This document shows, in pieces, positions 45,724 to 56,488 of a DNA stretch of 64,000 nucleotides. Every line of letters begins with the position of its first letter. Within the stretch, counting starts at the first letter, position 1. The notes beneath the pieces were generated by a model. The model saw only the letters and a program-made list of their open reading frames with translations, made no database searches and was not told where the DNA came from. The stretch is from Takakia lepidozioides (Eukaryota; Streptophyta; Takakiopsida; Takakiales; Takakiaceae): positions 42,656,001-42,720,000 of the forward strand of contig CM060733.1 of assembly GCA_030704615.1 (NCBI GenBank), in the 5' to 3' direction. Position numbers and translations under genes: made by a program.

Positions 45724-48700
45724 ATGGCTCCGAATTCCTACGCTATAGTTTGCTGTCCTCCGCAACTTGGGAGAGCCTGGATCCCAAACGAGGGAGGACT
45801 TTGCAGAGTGACTGAAACTTACCTTTGTTCCAAATTCAAGCTCAAACCGGGCACAGTTTATTTGGAAGAAGAAAGGAAGGATGTTCCTGGACAGGTTGAC
45901 GAGACCATTGTCGTGCTAGGTAACGACGGAGGTTGCGGAATCGAATGGCACGTTCCCCCGTCAGACACCATCCTGTACCGAGCTGTGGGAATGCCCATTC
46001 CCTTTCCGAATCAGTCGCTGCCCACACCATCCACAAAGGAGTCCGGAAACCGAGAGGCGGCCACTGCCAACAGAGAGGTATGCAACGATAATCATTCCCG
46101 ACCTGGACCGTCAAGACCCTCCATAGCTTCTCGTGTGGACGTATTCGACATTTCCGACGAGGAAGATGATTGCATTGAGGTACCCATGTCCTCCACACGG
46201 TCGTTCAAATCCGGCATGGACGTCTCTGTAGGTGCTACGCATGTGCCCTCGAGCATAACTCCAACCCGGTCCATTGTGCAGCTCCTACGACAACATCACC
46301 TCGATGGTTCTCGCTCCGAGCTGGCTGCTCTCGACTATGCCAAATTCCCAGTCAGAAAGGTAACGTTTCTGCCTCCCGAAGTCGATGGCAATGTCATCTT
46401 CGAGTTTCCACCTGTTTCTTCGTCAAAGAAAGCCTCCGGGATGTTAACAGACATGGATCGAAAGCATGACGGACACCCCTGGTGTGTGACGAAGACCAGT
46501 AGCACGAAAATTGCTGATGGTGTTCGTGTACGATATGTCCTCTGTGCGGGGAAGCTGAGGTGCCTCAATCCCACCTGCTTCCACTTTCTCTCCAAAGGAG
46601 GGCGGAGAAACGAGACGGATTGGACTGGCACAACGCATCATCCATTCATTGTCTCCAGCCAAGCTCCTGCGGGTTCTTTCAAGTGTGCACATTGCAAAGA
46701 ACCACCGACGTGCATGTCCATGTGCAGAGCCAAGCAATATTACGTAATCCATTTGCTCCCGGACTTGACTAGAGCTTGCATACACGTTGGGGTCCACTGC
46801 CACCCCTTGGCGAGAGGCAACATGCGTGAGGCTGTGCAGGAAGCACACGACATCATAAAAGAGGAGGTGAAATTGAGCCCCGGAGCCAGACCAAAGCAGA
46901 TTCAGCTGAAGGCAGCCCACAAGATTGCTCTTGGCAAAATCATGTCTGAAGATGGTTCCGACCGAGAGCCCTTGACCGAAGACGAGATGCGTGACCTCTT
47001 GGAGTCCGTCTCGCACGTTTGTAGTCCGAATGTGCGGAATCACATCGTATCTTGCAAGCAGGAGTTCGGCAGGGGGTCGGACATGTACTCAATCCTGGAG
47101 GTGAAACGAATGACTGGATATGACTACATCCAAGGTAGCAGGTTTCCAGGGCAAGGCAGCGAATCCGATCGTTGTTACATTTTCAAAATGTCGACGTGTG
47201 GGCCTGGGAGTGGAGTCGACTTGGTCACTCGCATGACAACTGGAAACTTGTCGAATGCTTGGGTGATGTTTGATCACATCAAGCGAATTACAAACCATCA
47301 GTGGGTGACTATGGGTGCGCATGTTTATGACTATCACTCCAAGAGGCTCATGACGATTGCAATCTGCGAGATGAAAGGGGAGGACACACAGTCCGAGATG
47401 CATCTGTGGGAGGGCATAAACCAGCAGATGGCAAGGGCGGGATTGCCAGAGCCCAATTTCAGGGGATTCATGGCAGACAACGCTCAGGCCAACTGGGCAG
47501 CGGTGCGGCGTGTGTACGGTGAGGACCCCAATGTTCCAATGGAGGGGAAAGAGAGATCCTGTGGATTCCATTGGATGCAGAGTCTATCCCACTACACTAC
47601 CAAATTTGTTGCTAGCTCATTCCAGGCTGAACACCGTGTCCTTTGTACGGCGTGGAAGGATGCACCCACATTTGATGACGCGGAGGTTAAGTTTGCTATC
47701 ATCGAGGCTTGGTGGAACACGTCAGGTGCAGTGGAGACAACCAATCTGGGAGCATTGCACAGCTGGTTGGGGTGGTGGCATTTTCGGTATCGACAGTTCG
47801 GACAGTACATGCGGGAGGTAGGCTGCTGTCAATTTCGTTCATTTGTCTTTCTGTTACGGACATTTCGATTGGTCCCTCACCGTTGTTTGTGTCCTTCTAG
47901 GAGCGGTGCTTGGATTCCGACACGGACATGCCGAACACGAATATGGCAGAATCGGTCCACTCCTCCTGGCGAGCGTCTTCTGCCGCACATCTGGTGGACG
48001 TAGTGACGGCCACAACGGAGGACATCGACAGAGCAATCATGCAGCAAGCCACGTACTACAAGTTCCTGAGCGGCAAACAATGGGGCTTTGGGCCGGACAG
48101 GGAGGAATTGTTGGTACGAACAGCTTCGAGGTCCAAGAATCCAGTGAAATGGGCGACAGCATTGCGAGAGAAGATCAAAGGGACGCCTCTGCACCGCAGA
48201 GGTGAACACCTAGAGGGGGACGTCCGGACTCGCCCTGTCAGGCGGAGGATTGAAGAGGAACCCGGGTGCGAAGAGGATTCCTGGAGATCCGACAGGAACA
48301 TTCGGACAGCACCTCGAGGTCCCGTCATGTTGCCGCACAATGTGTCTTCCAGCAGTGGAAGCCCAAGAAATTCCAGATCGCCGTCGCCTTCAACCGGGGA
48401 TTTCGTGCAACAAATTCCCACCGCTCCCTTGCCCCACATTCCGCCCGCTGTTATGCAGTATGGCCAAGCCATTGTGGAGACGACTGTGTCTGCCTCACAG
48501 TGGAGAATTGCTCGCACAAAGCCGTCGTTTCGAGGAAGGTGTTCCGCAATTCGTGTGGATACACGGCAACGTTGTTTAGAGATGATAAGGAGGAATCCAG
48601 ATGGGGCTGTCCCTGCTCCTACTTTTACAGGAAGATTTGTCCATGCAAAGTTTGCGGAGGCGACAACCACCCAGTTCTGGTTCTGCAGGCACGACATTAT

Positions 48701-49330
48701 GACTTGCGTGTATGGAAAGCCCAAGTACGGCATACAGACAATGCCAGAGGCTCCCCCGGTGTGGCCGGTGGAACCAGGCTGCGATCTGAGTCAGGTTGAG
48801 GCCGACGCCCTTACCGCCGCAGGATTTCGGATGGTGCAGCGCACTGACGTGCCCAGACACCATTTCCGCTTCCACAGCCTCCACCACCGACCCCTGTGAG
48901 AGCAAGAACAATGGGACACGACAGCTCTAAGCATCCTACACACCGTTGGGGGAAACCGAAGAGGCGGCGACCTCCCTCAAAAGTGAACGAGACAAGGATG
49001 GGGAATGCACTTCGGATGAACTGTACAATCCAGAGCTCGACAGAAGTGCCCCCACCAGGATTCGGGCGTGTGTATCAAATGGCCACGGCGGGCTCAGCTG
49101 TTCGCAATGAGGTGTACACCATCACCATTTCAGAATTACCCACCTGCAATTGCACCGACTTCCAGATCATGGCGAACAAGGGGGCATCATACTGCCCTTG
49201 CAAGCATTTGTACTACGTGTACCTAAAGAGACTCCGTTGTAATTCCACAACTCATCACTTCATACATGCACCAGGGTTGAGCCCCCAGGAGGTTCACACT
49301 CTTCTGAATATGGATCCAGGGGACCAGTGA
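45724..49330 (+). CDS. MULE-type transposase, one apparent frameshift
   Basis: Cut-and-paste transposase of copy 2. Exon 1 is 45,724-47,817 (698 codons); an 83-bp GT-AG intron is conserved in place in copy 1; exon 2 starts at 47,901. Domains: N-terminal region (YLCSKFKLKPGTVYLEEERKD), WRKY/GCM1-like zinc domain near residues 240-370 (CAGKLRCLNPTCFHF, FKCAHC, CIHVGVHCHP), and a MULE-like catalytic core (WVMFDHIKRITNHQWVTMG, candidate Asp; MADNAQANWAAVRRVYG, second candidate Asp; ERSCGFHWMQSL). A Ser/Pro-rich linker leads to a SWIM finger (CNCTDF...YCPCKHLYYVYLKRL). Near 48,860 one base is missing compared with copy 1 (CAC-CA-TTT against CAC-GCA-TTT), which stops the frame at 48,899 before the SWIM finger; the finger continues in the next frame to 49,330. 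The Met was chosen by alignment with copy 1. Confidence 0.88.
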
Positions 49331-49571
49331 GCTTGGCTTGCGGTCCACATACAATGGTACGCCCATCGGATAGTAGAACTGTACTGCTGCCAGTACCTCA
49401 GACTCTGGCCACACAAAGGTCCGACATATGTCTTGCCTACCAGTAACCTGTTTTGATCGAACTAAGATATTACTATATCGTTCACTTGTTTCCACGTGCA
49501 TGTATTTTTGTATGTTGGAGGGTTCATGTTTTTCTGCTTTCCGAAAACTTGCTCTCCTCATTCGACCTCCG

Positions 49572-49600
49572 ACAAGGAAATGCGGCGCCGAATTTCCAAG
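49572..49600. repeat. Single hybrid palindrome near the right end of MULE copy 2
   Basis: GGAAATGCGGCGCCGAATTTCC: the left half is class 3 (ATGCGG), the right half class 2 (CGAATT). It mirrors the hybrid site near 36,867, so the outermost sites at both ends of the element are hybrids. Confidence 0.75.
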
Positions 49601-50084
49601 TATCGTCGTAGGTACCCCCAGAGGCGGCCTTCGCCAACACCAACCCGCTCCGAAATTTCGCACGTGCGAACCCTAATGCGGCATCCTATTTCCCAGTTCA
49701 GTTGCAAACCTTTCCCGCCGAATACCCGAAGAAGACAGAATTGTGAAGTACTGCAGACTGTATTGGTGCAGACTCCATTGGTTCAATCGCGGCAAAAGGG
49801 TCAGCTTCATTCCAATGTTAAGGCATGTAAAACCGCGGAATACTCTATACAGGCCAGTATGCGACGTCCTTTTGCAGTGGTATACTGGATTTCCCGTTGC
49901 ACGGTCACTTATTTCCATGAGCGGATCTATAAAACCATGAGCGGACTTGTTACTGACGACATATCTTCGCCGCATTACATGATCTGGAACGTCCAAAAAC
50001 GGCAAGGTCAAATAAAAAAACTATTATTTTAATACTTGTTTAATCTGCCGCATTTCCAAATTTGGAGGAGTCCGCTCATGAAAT

Positions 50085-50174
50085 CCGCGTATCTTAGACT
50101 TCGGCTCACCGCTCATGCGGCTCATGCGGCTCATGGCTCATGGCTCATGGTTTCTGCTCATGAAATAGTAAACC
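50085..50174 (-). repeat. Right terminal inverted repeat of MULE copy 2
   Basis: Ends GCTCATGAAATAGTAAACC, preceded by GCTCATGCGG/GCTCATGG units, the inverse of the left end. The 11-bp target copy TCTGGATCTGG follows at 50,175-50,185. Confidence 0.9.
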
Positions 50175-51019
50175 TCTGGATCTGGCTCTTCTTCAATAAT
50201 AAGTCCTTCATCAAGAGGTTCATCTTCATCGGATGAATCTTCTTCTTCATCCGTGTCGTCCATGAGTTTGAGAGCATTTGGAAGGTCATAGTCTCCTTGA
50301 AACATTCCCAGAGCATTTATAGGATCTGTCTCTTCATCTGGTGCTTCTGGTTGAACAGCAAACAAAAATGCATCGGGAAGTTGATCCTCTACCCCCGTGG
50401 CTAGTTCTCCTATAGTAATCCTTGACAGATGATCTGCTGTAACATGTAATCTCCCTGGTTTATGAACAACTTCAAAGTCATACTCATGAAGAAGTAATAA
50501 CCATCGAGCAACCCTGCCACTAGCTAGTGGTCGATTTGCTAAATGAACTAGAGCCTGATGATCAACAATAAACTTAAAGCGATTGCCAAGTAAATAATGC
50601 CGAAATTTTTGAACAGAATAAATCATTGCCAATGCTTCTCTTTCTGTGGTGCTATAGTTCTTTTCTGCTGTTGTTAACAATCTGCTTGCATAATAGAGGT
50701 GAATCTATTGTGCCTGTCACATTCTGAGCTAGAACCGCTCCCAAGGCAATGTCTGATGCATCACTGTGTACATGAAATGGTAAATCCCATCTTGGATTTA
50801 TCAGAATTGGTGCTGCTGTGAGTGCCCTTTTTAGTGAATCAAATGATTCCTGGCAAGCTGGAGACCATCTGTATTCGGCATCTTGCTTCAGTAGTCTATA
50901 GACTAGTGCTGCTCTGTGAGCATATTTGTCCATGTACCTTCTGTAATAGCTCGTCTGTCCCATAAATCTCTTGAGTTTCTTGGGATTTTCTGGTGGTGGT
51001 ATTTTCTGTAACCTCCACT
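50175..51019 (-). pseudogene. Retrotransposon B, end of reverse transcriptase and RNase H
   Basis: Minus-strand sequence continues the RT from 56,489 across the CACTA insertion: KIPPPENPKKLKRFMGQTSY, SFDSLKRALTAAPIL, HSDASDIALGAVLAQ. The RNase H follows: TEREALAMIYSVQKFRHYL, VDHQALVHLANRPLA and LHVTADHLSRI. A two-base deletion near the insertion site and a frame change near 50,690 break the frame. The acidic stretch after RNase H runs to the MULE insertion point (EEEPDPE). Confidence 0.9.
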
Positions 51020-51903
51020 CACTAGAAGAGAAACCGGCTTTTTCCACGGGTATGCCATCTCACACCTGGCACATTCCACGGCTTTTATCACGGGTCTGTA
51101 GAGTGAGCCAAGGTGTGGTTCAAAATATGCCCTAATTGTGGGGTGTCTCACATGTGATCCACACCTGAGGCAAGAACGGTGTGAAAACAACCATGAGCGT
51201 GGCGGGAGTTGGCTTAGTTTACATGGCATGTTACACACATGTGTGAAATGGGTCCATAGAATTTCCACATTTGTGGTGTATGGGGAGTTTGAGAATGATG
51301 CCCTTGGAAAATGATCATGAGCTTCATGTTCATGTTTAGAAATCTGCACGATGGGCTACTAGCAAGCGAAGAATCACCCCCTGCTACACCCCATTTTCAA
51401 TCTCTACATTATGAAGTCTATAATGCCCTTGGTGAAATGAGCATGGGGATCGCATTCAAAGGTGACCATGTTCCGTTGCAACCTATGACAACTAGGACAA
51501 ACAAGCATAGGCATGATTTACATTTTTTGCCACAAATCACTTGCATCATCCTTACGTTGAACTCCTTCTTTATGTGACATGCTTGGACTTTGTCATCTCA
51601 CACATCAAAGAAAAAACCAGAATATTTCAAAAAAATCCATAGAATTTTAACAAGAGACCAAAAAGGAAACCCAGGTCTAGGTGGGTAGCATGGCGAGTCT
51701 CTATACAAGGTGATTTATTTTAAATTGTAAGTGGTTTCAACAACTTCATTAGCAACTCCACAATTATATTTTAAATTCATGTAAATTGAAATATATAAAT
51801 CAGTATTAGATAGAAATAGTTGTTTTAACTACTCATTTCATGACTATGAACCTTACCCAGTAAATAAATTAACCAAGGCCTTTGTACCTTGTTATATATA
51901 TAC

Positions 51904-51996
51904 GTTTTGCACCCTAACATATATATATAGCTAAAAATACCTTCACATAATTACATGGACCATATAATTATTTTATATAATGTTAGGGTGCAAAAC
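51904..51996. repeat. Inverted repeat, possible hairpin
   Basis: GTTTTGCACCCTAACAT at 51,904-51,920 is repeated exactly inverted at 51,980-51,996, with an AT-rich loop of 59 bp containing TATATATATA. It could be a small miniature element or a relic of its ends. Confidence 0.8.
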
Positions 51997-52126
51997 ATTC
52001 AAAAACTTCAAAAGTTGGCTCGAATTTAGGGCTGCTAGGTCGCGGTGTGCAGGGTTGGGACTTAGCGTTTTTTGGGGTCCGGTCTTTCTTAGTGCCAAGC
52101 ATCGTGATAGCAGGAACTCGAGGCCA

Positions 52127-52681
52127 ATGTGGTGAGGGCACATTTTTCTTCGACCTATTTCAGCATGTTTTGCCCTATCATCAGACTCGGCCCTAAATTT
52201 GCAGCACGGAGCAGAGTTGGCATGAGTTTTACCCTTCACGATGGTGGGACAACAGCCCTGAGTTTTCCAAGGATGCGAAGGGCGTGTTTGACGAAATGGC
52301 TGCCAAGATGTCGTGTCATGGAATGCAATGATCGCAGTGTGGTACGAAGGCTTTGGAGACATATGAGGAAATGATGCCAGACAGGTTGAGCCCTAACGCA
52401 GGCTGTGTTTCAATCTCTGCCCGCTCAATTGCACCGTGGTGGTTCTCATTGACCAATCCGACATTGCCAGACTACAAACACATGCAGCACACACAAGAGG
52501 TCCTCTTGGGTTCATGGTCAGCCAAATCCTCCATGGGTCATGACACAAGGTCGAGGACAATGTGGTGAGGGCACTTTCTTCTTCGACCTATTTCAGCCTG
52601 TTTTGTCCTCTCATCAGACTCAGCCCTGAATTTGCAGCACGGACCAGAGCTGGCATGAGTTTCTTCACGATGGTGGGACAA
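52127..52681. repeat. Direct repeat of about 125 bp
   Basis: Segments 52,127-52,252 and 52,558-52,681 are near-identical (starting CAATGTGGTGAGGGCAC and ending GATGGTGGGACAA) with a few substitutions and a small deletion. They flank about 300 bp and precede the PPR fragment, consistent with a local duplication inside the CACTA element. Confidence 0.85.
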
Positions 52682-52759
52682 TCGCAATCGCAAGGTGTGG
52701 CTTTTTCTTAATGTAGGATGTAAAGAAGTTTGTCCATCCTACAAATGTGGGCTTTTGGC

Positions 52760-52930
52760 TCCTGTTAGTACCATGCATGTTGTACCCAATGTCATTCTGA
52801 ACACTGCCCTGGTGGACTGCATTTATGCCAAATATGGGTGTATCGAGGATGCAAAGGAAGTGTTCGATAGTATGGCTGAACGAGATGTGGTGTCGTGGAG
52901 TGCGATGATTGCAAGATATGCACAGCAAGG
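52760..52930 (+). pseudogene. PPR repeat fragment captured in the CACTA element
   Basis: Translation VPNVILNTALVDCIYAKYGC continues IEDAKEVFDSMAERDVVSWS and AMIARYAQQG: one L-type and one S-type PPR unit, characteristic of PLS-class PPR proteins. It ends soon after in unrelated sequence. There is no start or C-terminal domain, so it is a captured fragment. Confidence 0.85.
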
Positions 52931-53343
52931 GCGCGGATGGAGGCTTTGGAGACCTATGAGCAATGATGCGGGAATGGGTGATTCCCTATGGGAAAATAGA
53001 CATAGCTGTAATGATAGAGTGAGGCATGAAGCAAGCTTTGGATGGCACAGACATGAGAGCGTAGGTACTAAAAGGTAGTAGGAACTGGGAATATGTTTGC
53101 ATTACAGAGCGTAACTTTATAGGCAAGAGAAAATGGTCACAAGCTTGTAAGATGAGTGCTTCAATCTGTTCTTATACAAGGTTCTCCTCAGTTTCTGATA
53201 GTCTGTTCGCTAGCTTTCTAGTTGCAGGGAACCCTTGGGTGTTGATTTCGTGCTCCACGTCAGCCCAATGGCCAAGGTCAGCTTTGTTCATGATGGCCTT
53301 CCGGGGCTTTTGGTGGTGGATGGAGAGGACCTGAGGAAGGGCT

Positions 53344-54438
53344 ATGCTGTGGCAACACCACCAACTCGGTCATAGATTTTCAAGCCTGTCTGCAGCTTGT
53401 GGATTTCAAGCCCATTATGCTCTACAATCCACTCCCAGAATCAAATTCGTCAAGGACAAATTCAAGCGTTGCTTTCAGATCCTGCGTCAGCATTGCATGG
53501 GCAAGGACATATCTGTTTTTAGTCAACCCTACGAGCCAATGAGGAGCATCGAGCTGTGCCACTATCTCCAAGTTGTTATGGGCCAGGCCAACCTCGACGA
53601 CATTAGCCAGATCTTTGAACGGTATCACACTAACTCTAAGGAAAGAACGCCACAAATCTGGGCTTACATTCTCATTGATCAACCCTCTCAAACACCTTTT
53701 GGTGGCCATAATCTGATCATCTCAAAGACAACATGTGAACACAAGGGTTGCAAGCGGCTTGAATCCCTGACGAATGCTGCCAAATTGCTGGAAAAGGCTG
53801 GGTGTCATCAGGAGGCAATCTTAAAATTGCTTCAGGCTCTGTGGCTGATGCTGCTATATTGGGGCAATGGCAACACGGAATGGCATCTCAGGCCTTCTAA
53901 TGAGGCCCTTGGGGTGCTGCAGGAAACTCAATCCCTGATACAAAGAGAAGGGATCAGCATTGATGTTGTATTATTGCATGAACTCCAACTTCTGCAATCA
54001 GTGAGATCTGGCACATTCCATGTAGACAAGGAGAACTGGGACAAGGCAAAGACACCAAAACCATTCAGGCTTAGGCTGATCTCATGCCATCAGGCTGCCC
54101 CATATGCTAGCCAGATTTCTAGACCAGTGGAGGCACAACGCAACGCACAAGCTCTCACTTTTCAGGGTTTCAAATTAACTAAGTGTCATGGTCTCTTTGA
54201 GGAGGCTGTTTCTCCCTGCGCCACTGCATGTATTGGGCGTATGAAGATGTGTGCAGGTTATGGCCAATCTGTTGCTCCGTCAAATTTCACCCACGCGTTG
54301 GCTGGTAGTTTTTCCCTCAACTCCGAGTTTGACAAACTAAGCACCCCGGGGTATGGAAGCATTGGCGAGTGGGCTGCCATTCTTTTCCTTGCCACTAAGG
54401 CTGATCGACTGGGGTTGAGTATGGTGGGTGGGCTTTGA
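53344..54438 (+). CDS. Unrecognised 364-residue ORF in the CACTA element
   Basis: Continuous frame beginning MLWQHHQLGHRFSSL; the true start may lie at a later Met. Predicted helical and neutral, with Cys/His scattered (TTCEHKGCKRLESLTNAAKL, CHQEAILKLLQALWLML). No DDE transposase, helicase or PPR motif is recognised. Possibly an exon captured from a host gene: the frame stays open for 1.1 kb in an element that is otherwise non-coding. Expression is not known. Confidence 0.35.
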   Translation: MLWQHHQLGHRFSSLSAACGFQAHYALQSTPRIKFVKDKFKRCFQILRQHCMGKDISVFSQPYEPMRSIELCHYLQVVMGQANLDDISQIFERYHTNSKERTPQIWAYILIDQPSQTPFGGHNLIISKTTCEHKGCKRLESLTNAAKLLEKAGCHQEAILKLLQALWLMLLYWGNGNTEWHLRPSNEALGVLQETQSLIQREGISIDVVLLHELQLLQSVRSGTFHVDKENWDKAKTPKPFRLRLISCHQAAPYASQISRPVEAQRNAQALTFQGFKLTKCHGLFEEAVSPCATACIGRMKMCAGYGQSVAPSNFTHALAGSFSLNSEFDKLSTPGYGSIGEWAAILFLATKADRLGLSMVGGL

Positions 54439-55315
54439 CGTTGCTTGGGACTCTCAACTTCACAGATTCAGGCTGCCCAACCTCTGAACCTGGTCTCTTT
54501 CCTCGGATGGTGTCTGCAGGTACAATGACCTCTTTACTTCACCTCCTGTTTATGATGTATACTCAATGGCACATGCCCCTGTTCTTGGATCAACATTATA
54601 CTTCTGATCATTTTACTCTCATGCACATGCCCGCTTTCCAAATGTACATGCCACACTCCCCCCTCTATTTGATAAAAATCCAGGGATATCTGTACGTGCT
54701 CTTTATGTTGTCTTGTTCTATGATTTCATTATCTCACTTCCATTCTATGATATGTATTTAGAGATACATGCCCCGGTTCTTGGATCAACACTCAGTATCT
54801 TATTTTTACATACTTATCTGAAGTCTACTTACCAAATGGCGCATGTTATCAACTGCTGTACCAGTAATTACTATAACCATGCTGACAATGTTCTATGTCT
54901 CCAACCTATGCACCCTAAGGCACATGCCCCTGCCACACCATACAGGAACTCGGACTTATAATTATGAGCACTAACAATATATGTACATTTCCGCTATGCT
55001 TAAGACAACAGGTTGCTGCTCACCATCTCAAAACATCCACAACAATGACAGACCAAGGACTCTCACATTATGAAAACACCAGAATGCAGGTCAGGTTACA
55101 TGCCCTATATCCTCCCCACTTCGTCTCAAGTGATATCCAACTACAAGCGACCATGGTGAAGCAGCTCATTGAATCTCCCATGTACCATTCCCCCTCTATG
55201 AACTTGTGTTCTTTTCAATGCCATGTCATTTCACTCTGTTTTCCCCTCTTATCAGAATCACCCTAAATTTTCATGTTTCAAGAATTCTGCAAGTTAGCTG
55301 GTTGAGTGAACCTTT

Positions 55316-55857
55316 GATAGTTTGGAGTGACTTTGACATGATACTGCCAAAGTGACAACAAGAAAGTATCCAGAAATAGGTAACAGAGAGGAGAAGTTGT
55401 GGAATGAATACTTTTCTGACCCCAGTCAATGGTGGGACAACCGTCTTGGAAGGTAAATGCCTTTGGATTACAGAGTGGTAGATGCAATTGAGAATATGGA
55501 CTGGTGTGATAAGTTGAGTTGGGTGTTTGCTGAAACAAATCTAGGCTGCCATTGTCAGCTGCTAACATCAATGCAAGGATGTATGCATGATCTGTGCAGA
55601 GGCATGGATAGCTGAAGGAGCAGGGATAGAGTGTCATCCAAGAGGGCCGGATTTCAAGCTCCAGATTACTTATGATTCCCTGTGGAAGGATAGCTACAAG
55701 AAACCTGCATGGGTAGATGGTACATAGTTTGGAGTGATTTTGACATGATACTGCCAAAGTAACAATAGGAAAGTATCCAGAAACATGTAACAGAGATGAG
55801 GAGAAACTGTGGAATGAATGCTTTTCTGACCCCAGTCAAGGGTGGGACAACCGAGGG
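55316..55857. repeat. Direct repeat of about 125 bp
   Basis: About 55,316-55,446 and 55,732-55,857 share a segment from TTTGACATGATACTGCCAAA to CTGACCCCAGTCAA...GGTGGGACAAC with about 10% differences. Both lie in the right half of the CACTA element. No coding function is seen. Confidence 0.85.
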
Positions 55858-56488
55858 AAAAAGGTGAATGCCTATTAGATTACAGAGAGTAGGAGACGCA
55901 ACTCAACATAGACACTAAGGCAAACTCTCCTTTCCTACAAGGGTGTGTTTTGGTATCTGAGCGAATAAATATAGTTTTTAAAAACATAATTTCAATATTT
56001 TGTTATTTAATAATGTTCTCATCGAGGCCACTGTCCATTTTCCCTATAATAATAATAATAATAATAAATTAAATCCATTAATATTCAAACTTAATATTGG
56101 AAATCCATTAATAATTAATTAATGCGTACCACCACACAGGAACGAACATGTGTTGCATAATGACTTGTTTGAAGGTGTGAAATATGACACGTGTCGCATA
56201 GTGGCTTGTTCAAGGTGTGAAATCCGCCGTGAAACATGCCACACTGGCTTTTTTCACACTCTGCCATGTCAGCAATGCCATCGGCCATGTCAGCGGCCAT
56301 GTCACCATGCACCCCGTGAAAAAATCCACCCGTGGACTTTTCCACAGGGCCACCCGAGAGCCAGGCCGTCCACGGGGTGTCCGAAAGCACTAGTCGTTTC
56401 TTACACCCATGGCAGGTGTGGACTGCGGTTGATTCCACAACAAAAAGTGTGAAAAAAGCCGTGGAAAAAGCCGGTTTCTCTTCTTGTG

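Larger units (their letters stand above)
35584..50174 (+). mobile_element. Complete 14.6-kb MULE-type element (copy 2) with ParB-methylase cargo
   Basis: The ends are GGGGCTGCTATTTCATGAGC (left) and the inverse of GGTTTACTATTTCATGAGC (right), each followed inward by ATGAGC-rich repeats. The flanking sequence TCTGGATCTGG is present at 35,573-35,583 and 50,175-50,185: an 11-bp target duplication, in the 8-11 bp range of MULEs. Removing the element restores an uninterrupted reading frame in retrotransposon B. Contents from the left: a 224-codon ORF (minus), palindrome array, ParB-methylase gene (minus), palindrome array, transposase (plus), right end. The main gene is undamaged and the transposase has a single visible indel, so insertion was probably recent. 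Confidence 0.9.
51020..56488 (+). mobile_element. CACTA (EnSpm-type) element carrying captured gene pieces
   Basis: The left end CACTAGAAGAGAAACCGG continues with CTTTTTCCACGG; the right end is its inverse with one mismatch (CACAAGAAG...). The 3-bp target duplication ACT is at 51,017-51,019 and 56,489-56,491, as expected for CACTA elements. Words such as GTGTGAAA and CCACGGCTTTT recur inside both ends as subterminal repeats. Length 5,469 bp. No transposase is recognised; instead there is a PPR fragment and an unrecognised 364-codon ORF, so it is non-autonomous. It interrupts the RT of retrotransposon B. Confidence 0.9.

Noticed and set aside
35584-50174. Integrated large DNA virus or prophage, suggested by the ParB and methylase domains
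   Set aside because: Inverted ends, target duplication and a MULE transposase show a transposon. No capsid, polymerase or packaging genes are present. A viral or phage source of the one cargo gene remains possible.
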